33,726 nucleotides of DNA from an uncultured Ruminococcus sp. (GCA_947177205.1 CAMWTO010000007.1:1-33726); one strand, 5' to 3'. Counted from the first letter of the stretch, positions 22,969-31,415 are shown. Numbers and translations: made by a program. The notes: generated by a model not told the origin, from the letters alone.

Positions 22969-24400
22969 AGAGAATAAAAATAAGGTTTATCAGACGATCC
23001 GGGATTTTCTGATCCGGGAACGAATCAGGGATATACCTGTTGCAGTGGCGCTCTCCGGCGGTGCAGACAGTGTGTGCTTACTAATGGGATTGTTACACTG
23101 GCGGGATATGTTCCACGTGGAACTTTCTGCTCTGCATGTGCAGCATAATCTAAGAGGAGCGGAAAGTTTCCGGGATGAGCAGTTCTGCCGGGATCTGTGT
23201 AAAACAATGGAAATTCCTTTGCAGGTGGTTTCCGTAAATGTCCGGGACTATCAGAAATCTTCCGGGATTTCGTCATTGGAAACTGCCGCCCGGAAATGTC
23301 GTTATGACGCATTTGAAGCACATCGTCCGGAAAATGGTTTGATTGCGACAGCACACACGGCGTCGGACAATCTGGAAACGATTCTGTTCCGGCTGGCTCG
23401 TGGGACGGGATTAAAAGGCTTGTGTGGGATTCCGCCCAGGAGAGACTATTATATCCGGCCATTATTGGAAATTACACGATCCGAGATTGAATTATTTTTA
23501 GAACAGCAAAATCAGGATTATGTCACAGATTCCAGTAATTTACAGGAGGATTATACCAGAAATTTTATTCGGCACAGAATTGTGCCATTATTGAAAAGGA
23601 TCACGGGCAGTCCCGAAAAATCCGGGATCATGCTGACGGATCTGCTCCGGCAGGAAGAAGATTTTCTGGAAATTTCTGCACACCAGGCGTATCAAGCATG
23701 TTTTCAGCCGGCGGATAATTCACTCCGGGGACTGAAAACGCTCCATCCGGCATTACAAAGATGTTGTATTAAAATTTATCTGGAACACTGCAAAATCCGT
23801 GCTGACTATCAGAATATTATTCTGGTGCAGAATTTGTTACAGAATGGTGGTCATGCGGAACTTGTCCGAGGTCTGGTCACGGCAAGGGTTAGCCAGGGAA
23901 TACTTTGTCTGGAAGAAAAGAAGCCTTCGTCCGGGATACCAGAACAGAATTTCAGAATTTTTAAAATTCCTGAGAATTTTAATCAAATCAAGGATCTTAT
24001 AAATTATCAGATATTTGAAAATTCTGTTCTTTCTGTGGAATTTATCCGGAAAGACCGGAATCCGGAAAAATTTACTTGGATTGTGAAAAAATTTCCGGAT
24101 GCCGTCCTGGATTATGATAAAATTTCTGCTATTTCGGCGCAGGGCAGGGAAATCATCCTGCACGGCAGAAAGCCCGGATTATATCTGAGACTGCCGGGGC
24201 GGGAACACAGAATCCGGATTCAGAAATGGTTGCAGACACTCCCTGTGTCGGAGCGCACCAGGATTCACTATCTTTCAGATGAATCCGGGCATTTGCTGTG
24301 GGTGGAACGCCTGGGATCGGATCCATCCGTCAGCATAACAGATCACACCCGGCACATATTGTTTCTGGATGTTCACAATCCCGACACAGAATCAACATAG
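22955..24400 (+). CDS. tilS: tRNA(Ile)-lysidine synthetase TilS
   Basis: A 481-residue enzyme that attaches lysine to C34 of tRNA-Ile2 (CAU), changing its decoding from AUG to AUA. The PP-loop SGGADS is at 34-39, followed by LHVQHNLRGAES and ATAHTASDNLETILFRLARGTG in the catalytic domain. The substrate-binding middle part and a C-terminal domain complete it (PGREHRIRIQKWLQ, about 410-423). The GTG start overlaps dnaB by 14 bp and has GGAG seven bases upstream. Residues 52-57 (MFHVEL), between two core strands, are encoded by a perfect 14-bp parS palindrome. In B. subtilis tilS is followed by hprT and ftsH; here hprT is absent and ftsH comes next. Confidence 0.95.
   Translation: MGKFKENKNKVYQTIRDFLIRERIRDIPVAVALSGGADSVCLLMGLLHWRDMFHVELSALHVQHNLRGAESFRDEQFCRDLCKTMEIPLQVVSVNVRDYQKSSGISSLETAARKCRYDAFEAHRPENGLIATAHTASDNLETILFRLARGTGLKGLCGIPPRRDYYIRPLLEITRSEIELFLEQQNQDYVTDSSNLQEDYTRNFIRHRIVPLLKRITGSPEKSGIMLTDLLRQEEDFLEISAHQAYQACFQPADNSLRGLKTLHPALQRCCIKIYLEHCKIRADYQNIILVQNLLQNGGHAELVRGLVTARVSQGILCLEEKKPSSGIPEQNFRIFKIPENFNQIKDLINYQIFENSVLSVEFIRKDRNPEKFTWIVKKFPDAVLDYDKISAISAQGREIILHGRKPGLYLRLPGREHRIRIQKWLQTLPVSERTRIHYLSDESGHLLWVERLGSDPSVSITDHTRHILFLDVHNPDTEST
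23110..23123. other. parS: Candidate parS centromere site 4, inside tilS
   Basis: GTTCCACGTGGAAC, a perfect 14-bp palindrome. The surrounding 16-mer (23109-23124) differs from TGTTCCACGTGGAACA only at its last base. It encodes part of MFHVEL in TilS. B. subtilis parS sites also occur within genes, including spo0J itself. Confidence 0.72.
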
Positions 24401-24499
24401 AATCATCATGTTTTCGGGTTATACTAGAATATTCTAAAATAAATTGTTTGATTTATTATTTTATTTATTAATTTAATTTATTTAAAGGAGCTGAACTGT

Positions 24500-26503
24500 T
24501 TGACACCACAAAAAAGCAGGGGCGGTCTCGCAGCATACCTGATTATCGCAGCACTTCTCATTTTTCTTGCTGCCTACATGCTGCCACGGATGAATGAGAA
24601 AGAGCCGGAGTTCACATACTCAGAGATTATCCGTCATTTTGACAACCTCGAAGTTACCAATTATACGCTCGATCTGGGTTCCGGTGATCTGGAACTGGTT
24701 CTCAATGATGGCACGGAACTGGAGTATTCCGTCCCGAATGTGAACCTATTTCTCACAGATACGGAAAATTATCGTCTGGATTATAATGAAAAAAATCCAG
24801 ATGCGCCGCTGGAACAGGATTATTACAAGATTACCGATAATTCCTGGCTGATCACATATGTGCCGACGCTGATTATTTTAGTCATGGGCATTGTTCTGTT
24901 TGTATTCATGATGCGCCAGGCAGGCGGCGGAAAATATTCCAATTTCGGAAAAATGCAGTTCCGCAACCAGGCGGAGGGCAGAAAGGCATTATTTAAGGAC
25001 GTAGCAGGCGCAGAAGAAGAAAAATTTGAAATGGAAGAAATTGTGGATTTTCTGAAAAATCCCGAAAAATACAGGGCACTCGGCGCAAGAGTCCCCAAAG
25101 GCGTTCTGTTATTAGGACCTCCCGGTACTGGCAAGACATTACTGGCAAGAGCAATTGCCGGAGAAGCCGGCTGTGCATTCTATCCCATTTCCGGTTCGGA
25201 TTTTGTGGAAATGTTTGTCGGCGTGGGCGCATCCCGTGTCCGGGATCTGTTTGAGACGGCAAAAAGAACTGCTCCGGCGATTATCTTCATTGATGAGATT
25301 GACGCTGTGGGACGGCACAGAGGCACAGGACTCGGCGGCGGTCATGATGAACGGGAACAGACACTGAATCAGATGCTTGTTGAGATGGACGGCTTTTCTG
25401 ACAATGAAAGTGTGATCGTTATTGCGGCAACCAACCGGCGTGACATCCTCGATCCGGCACTGCTGCGTCCGGGCAGATTCGACCGGCAGATTGTTGTGGG
25501 CTATCCGGATATCAAGGGCAGAGAGGCGATTCTGAAAGTTCACACGGCGAACAAGCCGCTTGCGCCGGATGTGAAACTGGATGATATTGCCAAAGGCACA
25601 GTAGGCTTTACGGGTGCGGATCTGGAAAATCTTGCCAATGAGGCAGCTTTGTTAGCTGCCCGGTATGACCGGAAAGCAATCACGAATGATGACATTGCAG
25701 AAGCAATGATCAAAGTTGTGGCAGGTCCGGAAAAGAAATCCAGAATCAAGACAGAACGGGAAATCAAGCTTACGGCATATCACGAAGCAGGTCATGCCAT
25801 CTGCACGTATTATTGTCCGCATCAGGACAAAGTTCATCAGATTTCAATTATTCCCCGTGGCATGGCAGGCGGTTATACGCTGTCGCTCCCGGAACAGGAT
25901 AAGTCTTATCACAGCATGATGGAAATGCATGAAGAAATTATTGTGCTGCTGGGCGGTCGTGTCGCTGAGAAGTTAATCATGGATGATATTTCTACGGGTG
26001 CGTCCAACGATCTGGAACGTGCAACGGCGACGGCAAGAAGTATGATTACTCGTTACGGATTCAGCGAAAAGCTCGGACCTGTTGTTTATGGAGATGACAA
26101 TTCTGAACCGTTCCTGGGACGTGATTTCAGCAGTACGCCGAATTATTCCAATGAAGTGGCGGCAGAGATTGATGAAGAAATCCGGAGTTTCGTGGAAGAA
26201 GGTTATGCAAAGGCAGAAAAAATTCTCACGGATCATATGGATCAGCTTCATACAGTGGCACAGTATTTAATCCAATATGAAAAAGTGGAAGCAGAGGAAT
26301 TTGAGATGCTCATGCATGGGGAAGAACCGCCGCATCCTGAGAATTCAGAAAATTTAAAAAATCCGGAAAATTTGGTGAAATCCGGAGATCCGGAAATTCC
26401 TGGAACACCGGACATTCCGGCACCAGGATTCCGACCGGTAGTGAATCCGGAGCAGAATCCGGAATCTGACCTGGGAACTGACAAGCAGAATCCGACAGAA
26501 TAA
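24500..26503 (+). CDS. ftsH: ATP-dependent zinc metalloprotease FtsH
   Basis: A 667-residue membrane-anchored AAA+ protease that degrades misfolded and regulatory membrane and cytosolic proteins. Membrane helices at about 13-30 and 116-138 flank an external domain. The AAA module has Walker A GPPGTGKT (206-213), Walker [12 protein letters not shown] and the second region of homology [18 protein letters not shown]. The zinc protease motif HEAGH is at 428-432, with Asp504 in ASNDLERAT as the third ligand. The C-terminal tail from about 610 is a low-complexity Pro/Glu/Asn/Gly-rich extension (such as [20 protein letters not shown]). The start is TTG, set by AAAGGAG at 24484-24490. The 99-bp gap before it is AT-rich and contains the palindrome TAGAATATTCTA (24425-24436). 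Confidence 0.96.
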   Translation: MTPQKSRGGLAAYLIIAALLIFLAAYMLPRMNEKEPEFTYSEIIRHFDNLEVTNYTLDLGSGDLELVLNDGTELEYSVPNVNLFLTDTENYRLDYNEKNPDAPLEQDYYKITDNSWLITYVPTLIILVMGIVLFVFMMRQAGGGKYSNFGKMQFRNQAEGRKALFKDVAGAEEEKFEMEEIVDFLKNPEKYRALGARVPKGVLLLGPPGTGKTLLARAIAGEAGCAFYPISGSDFVEMFVGVGASRVRDLFETAKRTAPAIIFIDEIDAVGRHRGTGLGGGHDEREQTLNQMLVEMDGFSDNESVIVIAATNRRDILDPALLRPGRFDRQIVVGYPDIKGREAILKVHTANKPLAPDVKLDDIAKGTVGFTGADLENLANEAALLAARYDRKAITNDDIAEAMIKVVAGPEKKSRIKTEREIKLTAYHEAGHAICTYYCPHQDKVHQISIIPRGMAGGYTLSLPEQDKSYHSMMEMHEEIIVLLGGRVAEKLIMDDISTGASNDLERATATARSMITRYGFSEKLGPVVYGDDNSEPFLGRDFSSTPNYSNEVAAEIDEEIRSFVEEGYAKAEKILTDHMDQLHTVAQYLIQYEKVEAEEFEMLMHGEEPPHPENSENLKNPENLVKSGDPEIPGTPDIPAPGFRPVVNPEQNPESDLGTDKQNPTE

Positions 26504-26542
26504 AAGAGATTTAAATATTAAATTTAGTTTAAATTTAATTTT

Positions 26543-26576
26543 AAAGCCCCTGCTTGTGAAACAGGGGCTTTTTCTC
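26543..26576 (+). terminator. Intrinsic terminator of ftsH
   Basis: AAGCCCCTG (26544-26552) and CAGGGGCTT (26562-26570) form a 9-bp stem with a 9-nt loop, followed directly by TTT. A second small hairpin, TCTCCGGA-TT-TCCGGAGA, comes right after it at 26573-26590. Confidence 0.9.
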
Positions 26577-26599
26577 CGGATTTCCGGAGAATCTATTCA

Positions 26600-26735
26600 A
26601 AAAGCAGTGTTCAGGATTCTGACTGTGCAGAGAGCAATTTTACAGACGTTCTCTGCACAGTACAGAGTCGGTCACTCTCCATCAGGATCAGGAACGAAAA
26701 AATTCTGCTGATGCTATTTTATGCAGAATTTTTGA
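26600..26735 (+). ncRNA. Hairpin-rich intergenic segment, candidate small RNA or leader
   Basis: Between the ftsH terminator and the next gene lies a chain of hairpins. An imperfect stem of TTCAG with CTGA (about 26605-26625) is followed by a perfect 12-bp stem, ACTGTGCAGAGA (26622-26633) with TCTCTGCACAGT (26650-26661). A terminator-like hairpin follows: AAAAATTCTGC with GCAGAATTTTT (about 26698-26733) and then GATTTT. The first two stems overlap and could be alternatives. I see no convincing promoter and recognise no RNA family. Confidence 0.4.
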
Positions 26736-26814
26736 TTTTGCAACTGGAAATAATTAGAAGTTTCAATTTATCATGAAAATATTATAAAATTTTATCACTT
26801 CAGGAGGTTTTTTT

Positions 26815-27183
26815 ATGACTCTCACAACTGGTCTGTATCTTCTTATCGGCGGAGCGCTCGTTGCAATTCTGGGATTTCTGTTATTGTGCAATCATGGAAA
26901 AGTCCTCACAATTATCTTTGGCATATTGTTCCTGGTTGCCGGGCTGTGCGGTGTCAAATTCGGCTATGATCTGGATCAATCTACGGAAACCGTCTACACG
27001 GTCACAGAAGTCACGGCTGTCACGGCAAGAGACAATAACAATAATTATCGGATCAGCATTAAAAATCAAGCTGGCGTGGAAACCTGGATCTATGTCACAG
27101 AAGATAATTTATTCCGTTTTCCCAAAGACCAGGAAATCACCATGACAAAAAAAGAAGTCAAGCAGTACAGCAAGCAGAATTAA
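26815..27183 (+). CDS. Small membrane protein of unknown function
   Basis: A 122-residue protein I do not recognise. Two hydrophobic helices (about 4-24 and 30-50) form a membrane hairpin. They are followed by a soluble C-terminal part of about 70 residues with alternating beta-like strands (TVYTVTEVTAVTA, NYRISIKN, ETWIYVTED), reminiscent of a small beta-barrel or OB-like fold. With this hairpin topology both termini should lie on the same side, and the basic end (KKEVKQYSKQN) suggests the cytoplasm. CAGGAGG ahead of the ATG is a good ribosome binding site. It stands alone between a hairpin-rich segment and the purA promoter. Confidence 0.7.
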   Translation: MTLTTGLYLLIGGALVAILGFLLLCNHGKVLTIIFGILFLVAGLCGVKFGYDLDQSTETVYTVTEVTAVTARDNNNNYRISIKNQAGVETWIYVTEDNLFRFPKDQEITMTKKEVKQYSKQN

Positions 27184-27232
27184 ATTAAAAACTAAAATTA
27201 TAAAAATAGATTGAGAAATTTTCCAAAACTAC

Positions 27233-27261
27233 TTGCAATCCGGTTTAAATTCTGGTATAAT
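27233..27261 (+). promoter_or_regulatory. Sigma-A promoter of purA
   Basis: TTGCAA at 27233-27238 and TATAAT at 27256-27261 are spaced 17 bp with an extended -10 TGG. The transcript would start about 58 bp before the purA ATG. No purine-type operator or riboswitch is visible in the short leader. Confidence 0.88.
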
Positions 27262-27325
27262 AAACTTGTATGTGTTTTTTATTATAAAATTTTAAAAAAT
27301 TATTAAATGAAAAGGAGTCTTTTTC

Positions 27326-28600
27326 ATGTCTGCTAATATCGTAATCGGAACGCAGTGGGGCGACGAGGGCAAAGGCAAGGTCATTGACATCCTGGCTTCC
27401 CGTGCGCAGGTCGTTGTCCGCTCCCAGGGCGGCAATAATGCAGGACACACGGTTGTCAGCAACGGCGAAACTTACAAACTGCATCTTGTCCCTTCCGGTA
27501 TTCTCTACCCAGAGACACAGTGCCTGATCGGCGCAGGTGTTGTGCTCAATCCTCAGGACTTCATCGGAGAATTGGACGAAATGGAACGCCGGGGCATTTC
27601 TACAAAAAATTTAAAAATTGACCCCCGTGCTCATGTTGTCATGCCCTGGCATATCACGCTTGATGGTCTGTCCGAGGCGTTCCGTGGCGGAAACGACATT
27701 GGTACAACCAAACGGGGCATTGGTCCTGCTTACATGGATAAATACGAACGCTGCGGCATCCGGATCTGTGATCTGGTGAATCCGGCAGTATTTGAAGAAA
27801 AAGCCCGTGCAACGGGAAATCTCAAAAATAAGATCATTACGGCTGTTTACGGCGGACAGGCACATGACCTGGATGCTGTGATTGCGGAATACACGGCTTA
27901 CGGTGAACGCCTGAAACCCTATGTGGCAGATGTTTCCGTTCTGACTTATGAAGCTTACAAAGCAGGCAAGACAATCCTGTTTGAGGGCGCACAGGCAACG
28001 CTTTTAGATATTGATTTTGGTACATATCCGTTTGTGACAAGTTCTCATCCGCTGTCCGGCGGTGTCACGGTCGGCACGGGTGTTGGTCCTAAAATGATTG
28101 ATCATATTATCGGCGTTGCAAAGGCTTACACAACCAGAGTCGGCAAAGGACCGTTCCCGACAGAACTGGAAGATGAAACGGGCGAACTGATCCGGAATCG
28201 TGGCGGAGAATTTGGAACGACAACCGGCAGACCGAGAAGAACAGGCTGGTTTGACGCTGTGATTGTACGGCATTCCGTTCGTGTGAACGGTCTGGATGGT
28301 CTGGCAATTAATAAACTGGATACGCTGAGCAATATCGGGAATCTGAAAATCTGCACGGCTTACAGCAAGCCGGATGGGACAATTCTAAGGGATTTTCCGT
28401 CCAGTCTGGAAGAACTTGCCGAATGTCAGCCGGTTTATGAAGAATTTCCCGGTTTTGATGATGATATTACAGGATGCAGAAGTTTTGAAGAATTGCCGGA
28501 GACATGCCAGGAATACATCCGGAGACTGGAAGAATTATGTGAATGCAAAGTCTGCATGGTCGGCGTTGGTCCTGACCGGGATCAGATGATCGAAAGATAA
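27326..28600 (+). CDS. purA: Adenylosuccinate synthetase
   Basis: A 424-residue enzyme that joins IMP and aspartate using GTP, the first step from IMP to AMP. The hallmark GTQWGDEGKGK begins at residue 8 and contains the catalytic Asp13. NNAGHTVV carries the catalytic His41. Further signatures are TKRGIGPAYMDKYER, the TRVGKGPFPTEL stretch and TTGRPRRTGWFD near the Asp-binding loop; the C-terminal GVGPDRDQMI ends the protein. Length is normal for bacteria. AAAAGGAG precedes the ATG. It has its own promoter and is followed 48 bp later by a membrane protein gene that may share its transcript. Confidence 0.97.
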   Translation: MSANIVIGTQWGDEGKGKVIDILASRAQVVVRSQGGNNAGHTVVSNGETYKLHLVPSGILYPETQCLIGAGVVLNPQDFIGELDEMERRGISTKNLKIDPRAHVVMPWHITLDGLSEAFRGGNDIGTTKRGIGPAYMDKYERCGIRICDLVNPAVFEEKARATGNLKNKIITAVYGGQAHDLDAVIAEYTAYGERLKPYVADVSVLTYEAYKAGKTILFEGAQATLLDIDFGTYPFVTSSHPLSGGVTVGTGVGPKMIDHIIGVAKAYTTRVGKGPFPTELEDETGELIRNRGGEFGTTTGRPRRTGWFDAVIVRHSVRVNGLDGLAINKLDTLSNIGNLKICTAYSKPDGTILRDFPSSLEELAECQPVYEEFPGFDDDITGCRSFEELPETCQEYIRRLEELCECKVCMVGVGPDRDQMIER

Positions 28601-28648
28601 TTTTAATTTTTAAAACATTTAAAATATTAAATATATTGAGGTGATTTC

Positions 28649-29752
28649 ATGCCGGATCTCAATGACCTGCTTGGCGAAACGCCGGAAGTCTGGACTGGGA
28701 ACGAACAGAAAAGGGGTGCGCCGAAAATTGATGCGGATGACCTGATGGGACTGCTCGGTGATACCCCGGAAGTCTGGAATGGAAACGAACAAAAAAGGGG
28801 TGCGCCGGTACTCGCTGAACAGGTTGTCCTTGATGATCCGGCGCAGAACTGGCAGAATCAGGCATCAACAGCCGTTCATCCGGATGCGTCCGTCCTGCAG
28901 CAGGCGGCATCTGCGGAGGATCTGCTCGGCGGTGCTGACGATTCTGCGAATGCATATGACGCTGCTGCGGAATTCTGCAAAAAACTTCAGTTTGATGAAA
29001 ATCTCAAAAAAGCATTTGTCACGCTTGATCCTGAAAAGCAGATGCAAGTTGTGAAAATGCGGGCGGATGCACTCGGTATTCCTGCACCGATCATCCCCAA
29101 TGAAATGCGTCCGAAATTGAATCAGGAAACGCCTGTTCAGGAAGAAGTTATGCTGGAAGATGCACCCGTTCAGGAAAAGTACGTTCCTAAATTCAAAGAT
29201 GAGGATCTGGAACGTGCCAAGGCGGAGGCACAGAAGCCCCAAAAATACACACCGCCGCCCATGGAGATGACCGAAGAACAGAAACAGGAAAGCCGTCGGT
29301 TAATGGCACAGCTCCGGGAGGAGCGTGAACGGGAACAGGCAAAGAAAGGATTCCGGCAGTTGATTCTTCTGACGATTGTCGGGATTGTCGGCGCAGTGGC
29401 ATTCTGTCTGTTTTTCTCGGACATGTTCGGACTCGGCAACAAGATGGAAGAAGCCGGAGGATTTGCACAGAAAATGAAATCCGTTGCCGGATATGTTGGT
29501 GCAGGCATCGGCATTGGGTCTCTTTTGCTGATTGCACCGATTCCGGCGTTCAAAGGACTGTGCAAATTCCTGGATTTGGTGGGTTTTGTGATGATGTTAT
29601 TCCCTGGCATTCCGTTGTTGATGCAGACCGAGGGCAACGGTGCAGTCAACGGCATTCTCTACGCCGTCGCCATCCTTGCTTGTATTGTAGGATTTGTCAT
29701 TCTGATTACAAGCGACAACATCCGGATGTACAATAAATATGGCAACTCGTAA
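28649..29752 (+). CDS. Multi-pass membrane protein with duplicated N-terminal motif
   Basis: A 367-residue protein of unknown function. The N-terminus carries two copies of a 19-residue motif, LLGETPEVWTGNEQKRGAP at 7-25 and an almost identical copy at 35-53 (17 of 19 identical). Between about 60 and 230 the chain is soluble, acidic and rich in Gln, Glu and Pro, with a probable coiled coil around 205-232. Four hydrophobic segments follow at about 237-257, 270-290, 298-317 and 325-350. The long N-terminal part has no signal peptide and is probably cytoplasmic. The short motifs may be docking peptides for a partner. GAGGTG precedes the ATG. It may be co-transcribed with purA and ends at a strong terminator. 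Confidence 0.7.
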   Translation: MPDLNDLLGETPEVWTGNEQKRGAPKIDADDLMGLLGDTPEVWNGNEQKRGAPVLAEQVVLDDPAQNWQNQASTAVHPDASVLQQAASAEDLLGGADDSANAYDAAAEFCKKLQFDENLKKAFVTLDPEKQMQVVKMRADALGIPAPIIPNEMRPKLNQETPVQEEVMLEDAPVQEKYVPKFKDEDLERAKAEAQKPQKYTPPPMEMTEEQKQESRRLMAQLREEREREQAKKGFRQLILLTIVGIVGAVAFCLFFSDMFGLGNKMEEAGGFAQKMKSVAGYVGAGIGIGSLLLIAPIPAFKGLCKFLDLVGFVMMLFPGIPLLMQTEGNGAVNGILYAVAILACIVGFVILITSDNIRMYNKYGNS

Positions 29753-29770
29753 AAATTTAATTTTAAAAAA

Positions 29771-29824
29771 AATCCGTGGAAACTGTACGTTTCAGTACAG
29801 TTTCTGCGGATTCTGTGTTTTTTT
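29771..29824 (+). terminator. Intrinsic terminator after the purA-membrane protein unit
   Basis: An 18-bp stem (29771-29788 with 29795-29812, two wobble pairs, 6-nt loop) is followed by CTGTG and a run of seven T at 29818-29824. The ribosome binding site of the next gene begins only three bases later. Confidence 0.88.
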
Positions 29825-29843
29825 ATGAAAGGAGTTGTCTGCT

Positions 29844-30317
29844 ATGTCAGAACCAGAATATCTACAGAAAATCATTCTGAAAGGATATGGAAAATTTATT
29901 GATACAACGCCCCTGCGCAACAGACTCACACAGGGAGAATCCCTTGTGGATGTTGCGTTTTTTTATCTGGATCGTTATTGTCATTACCGGGATCTGCTTC
30001 ATTTTCTGTTTGTGATGCGTGGCATTCTGCCATCCGGGAAACAGGTCGAAGCGGTTCTTGCTGTGGATGACTATGATTCGGGGATTATTGCATGCTGGAA
30101 AATCGAAAAAGAATTCACGGAAGAAGCTGGAGAAGTATTGCTTGATCTGTGTGCCTATGCGTATCGGAATGAAGCAAAAAATACAGAATTTCTTGCAAGC
30201 GAAACATGGGGTGCACCTCTGCAGCGGGATCTGGTTGCCGATCCGCCGGACTATGTTCTGCATTATCAGCTTCCGGCAATCACCATCCGTGCAATACCGG
30301 AACGGATTCCGGAGTGA
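29844..30317 (+). CDS. Protein of unknown function, 157 residues
   Basis: I do not recognise this protein. It is soluble, with no signal peptide or membrane segment, and acidic overall. Notable stretches are LVDVAFFYLDRYCHYRDLLHFLFVMRGILPSGKQVEAVLAVDDYDSG and an aromatic region near the C-terminus. It appears mostly helical. GAAAGGAG at 29827-29834 fixes the ATG at 29844 over an in-frame TTG at 29835. It stands alone between two terminators, and no promoter is evident in the 20 bp between the upstream terminator and its ribosome binding site. It may therefore depend on read-through. Confidence 0.65.
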   Translation: MSEPEYLQKIILKGYGKFIDTTPLRNRLTQGESLVDVAFFYLDRYCHYRDLLHFLFVMRGILPSGKQVEAVLAVDDYDSGIIACWKIEKEFTEEAGEVLLDLCAYAYRNEAKNTEFLASETWGAPLQRDLVADPPDYVLHYQLPAITIRAIPERIPE

Positions 30318-30322
30318 TATTT

Positions 30323-30358
30323 TCCCCCGTCTGTAGAGACGGGGGATTTATAATAAAT
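30323..30358 (+). terminator. Stem-loop after the 157-residue protein gene
   Basis: CCCCCGTCT (30324-30332) and AGACGGGGG (30337-30345) form a 9-bp stem with a GTAG loop. The following ATTTATAATAAATTTT is a poor T-run, but the stem is very stable and lies six bases after the stop codon, facing the convergent GH5 gene. Confidence 0.75.
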
Positions 30359-30359
30359 T

Positions 30360-31301
30360 TTATAAATTTTTTAAGAGTTCTTCACGGATGCCATTTAATC
30401 TGGGATTGGAAAGACCAAAATCCAGTTCTTTATAATTCCACGCACAGCGACCAATGTTATATGTTTCAAATACATTGTGAATCACCTGAAACCATTTCAG
30501 GATATCTTCCGGTTCTGCTCTGTCAATCATGCCGTATTCACCACAGTATAACACAGTATGGTTTTCCTGTGCTTTGACAATGGCAGAAGTAAAAAGCTGT
30601 TCAAAATAATTTTCTGTAATATTGATTTCCGAAAAACGAAATCTTTCATCCGGATTGATTTTATCCGTCCAGTATGCGCCTTGATGTGTGAATTTTAAAG
30701 GTTCATAACAGTGCATGTTATAAATCACATGCGGATCATAAGGCGGATTTAAATATTTCACAGTTTCAGGGCTGTTATTCTCATAACTGCCAACTAAAAT
30801 CAATACATCCGGTGCAAATGTTCGGATTCTCTGAATACATGTATCAGCAATTTCATTCCAGGCAGGAAGATAGTATTTTTCTGTCACTTCGTTTAATAAT
30901 TCAAATGCAACTTGTTGAGAATCCTGTCCATATCGTTGGGCAAAACATTCCCATATGTTATAAAAATGCTCTTGATAAATTTTATTTTCAAAAAATCCTT
31001 CTTCGTGTTCTGCATAATTATCAAAAGAAAATCCCTTTGTCTTATGCAGATCCAGCACAGTATGCAGACCATAGGCTTTACACATAGCAATTGCCTTGTC
31101 AATTCTCAGCAATCCGTCATTTAATTCCAGGATATTATAATCAATTGGGATTCTGACATGATCGAGACCCCATGCAGAAATAATTTTAAAATCCTGTTCT
31201 GTGATAAAATGATCCATTTTTTCAGGATGATAATCACACTGTGAAAGCCAGCCTCCAAGATTCACGCCTTTATAAAATCCTCGTTGTTCTAAATTCAGCA
31301 T
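30360..31301 (-). CDS. Intracellular glycoside hydrolase family 5
   Basis: A 313-residue single-domain GH5 (beta/alpha)8 enzyme. It opens with GVNLGGWLSQCDYH (12-25), typical of the endo/exo-beta-glucanase branch of GH5. The catalytic acid/base is in FELLNEV (Glu138), the nucleophile in YCGEYG (Glu255), and the aromatic binding residues include His197, Tyr199 and Trp288. There is no signal peptide, carbohydrate-binding module or dockerin, so it probably acts in the cytoplasm on imported oligosaccharides or glycosides, which would complement the cellobiose phosphorylase in this window. The exact linkage is uncertain. AAAGGAG precedes the ATG. The gene is AT-richer than its neighbours by eye, which may reflect transfer. 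Confidence 0.85.
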   Translation of the reverse strand: MLNLEQRGFYKGVNLGGWLSQCDYHPEKMDHFITEQDFKIISAWGLDHVRIPIDYNILELNDGLLRIDKAIAMCKAYGLHTVLDLHKTKGFSFDNYAEHEEGFFENKIYQEHFYNIWECFAQRYGQDSQQVAFELLNEVTEKYYLPAWNEIADTCIQRIRTFAPDVLILVGSYENNSPETVKYLNPPYDPHVIYNMHCYEPLKFTHQGAYWTDKINPDERFRFSEINITENYFEQLFTSAIVKAQENHTVLYCGEYGMIDRAEPEDILKWFQVIHNVFETYNIGRCAWNYKELDFGLSNPRLNGIREELLKNL

Positions 31302-31360
31302 AATTAGCAGCTCCTTTATTTATTTTTAATTTTTATTATCATAACAGATTTTTTTCATCC

Positions 31361-31380
31361 TGTATAGCATATTTTTGCTA
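31361..31380 (-). promoter_or_regulatory. Candidate promoter/operator of GH5 gene
   Basis: On the minus strand TATACA (31361-31366) preceded by TGC resembles an extended -10, without a good -35 box. The inverted repeat TAGCA-TATTTT-TGCTA (31365-31380) overlaps it, which would suit a repressor site. Confidence 0.35.
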
Positions 31381-31415
31381 TTTATAGTATTTTCTTGTGT
31401 ATAACATCTAAGCGG

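Noticed and set aside
24425-24436. TAGAATATTCTA palindrome upstream of ftsH as a heat-shock operator
   Set aside because: It does not match CIRCE or CtsR sites, and a short AT palindrome is common in such AT-rich DNA.
26600-26735. Possible SRP RNA, 6S RNA or tmRNA in the hairpin-rich gap
   Set aside because: The conserved SRP loop (GGAAGCAGCC-type) is missing, the ends do not pair as in 6S RNA, and no tRNA-like part is present.
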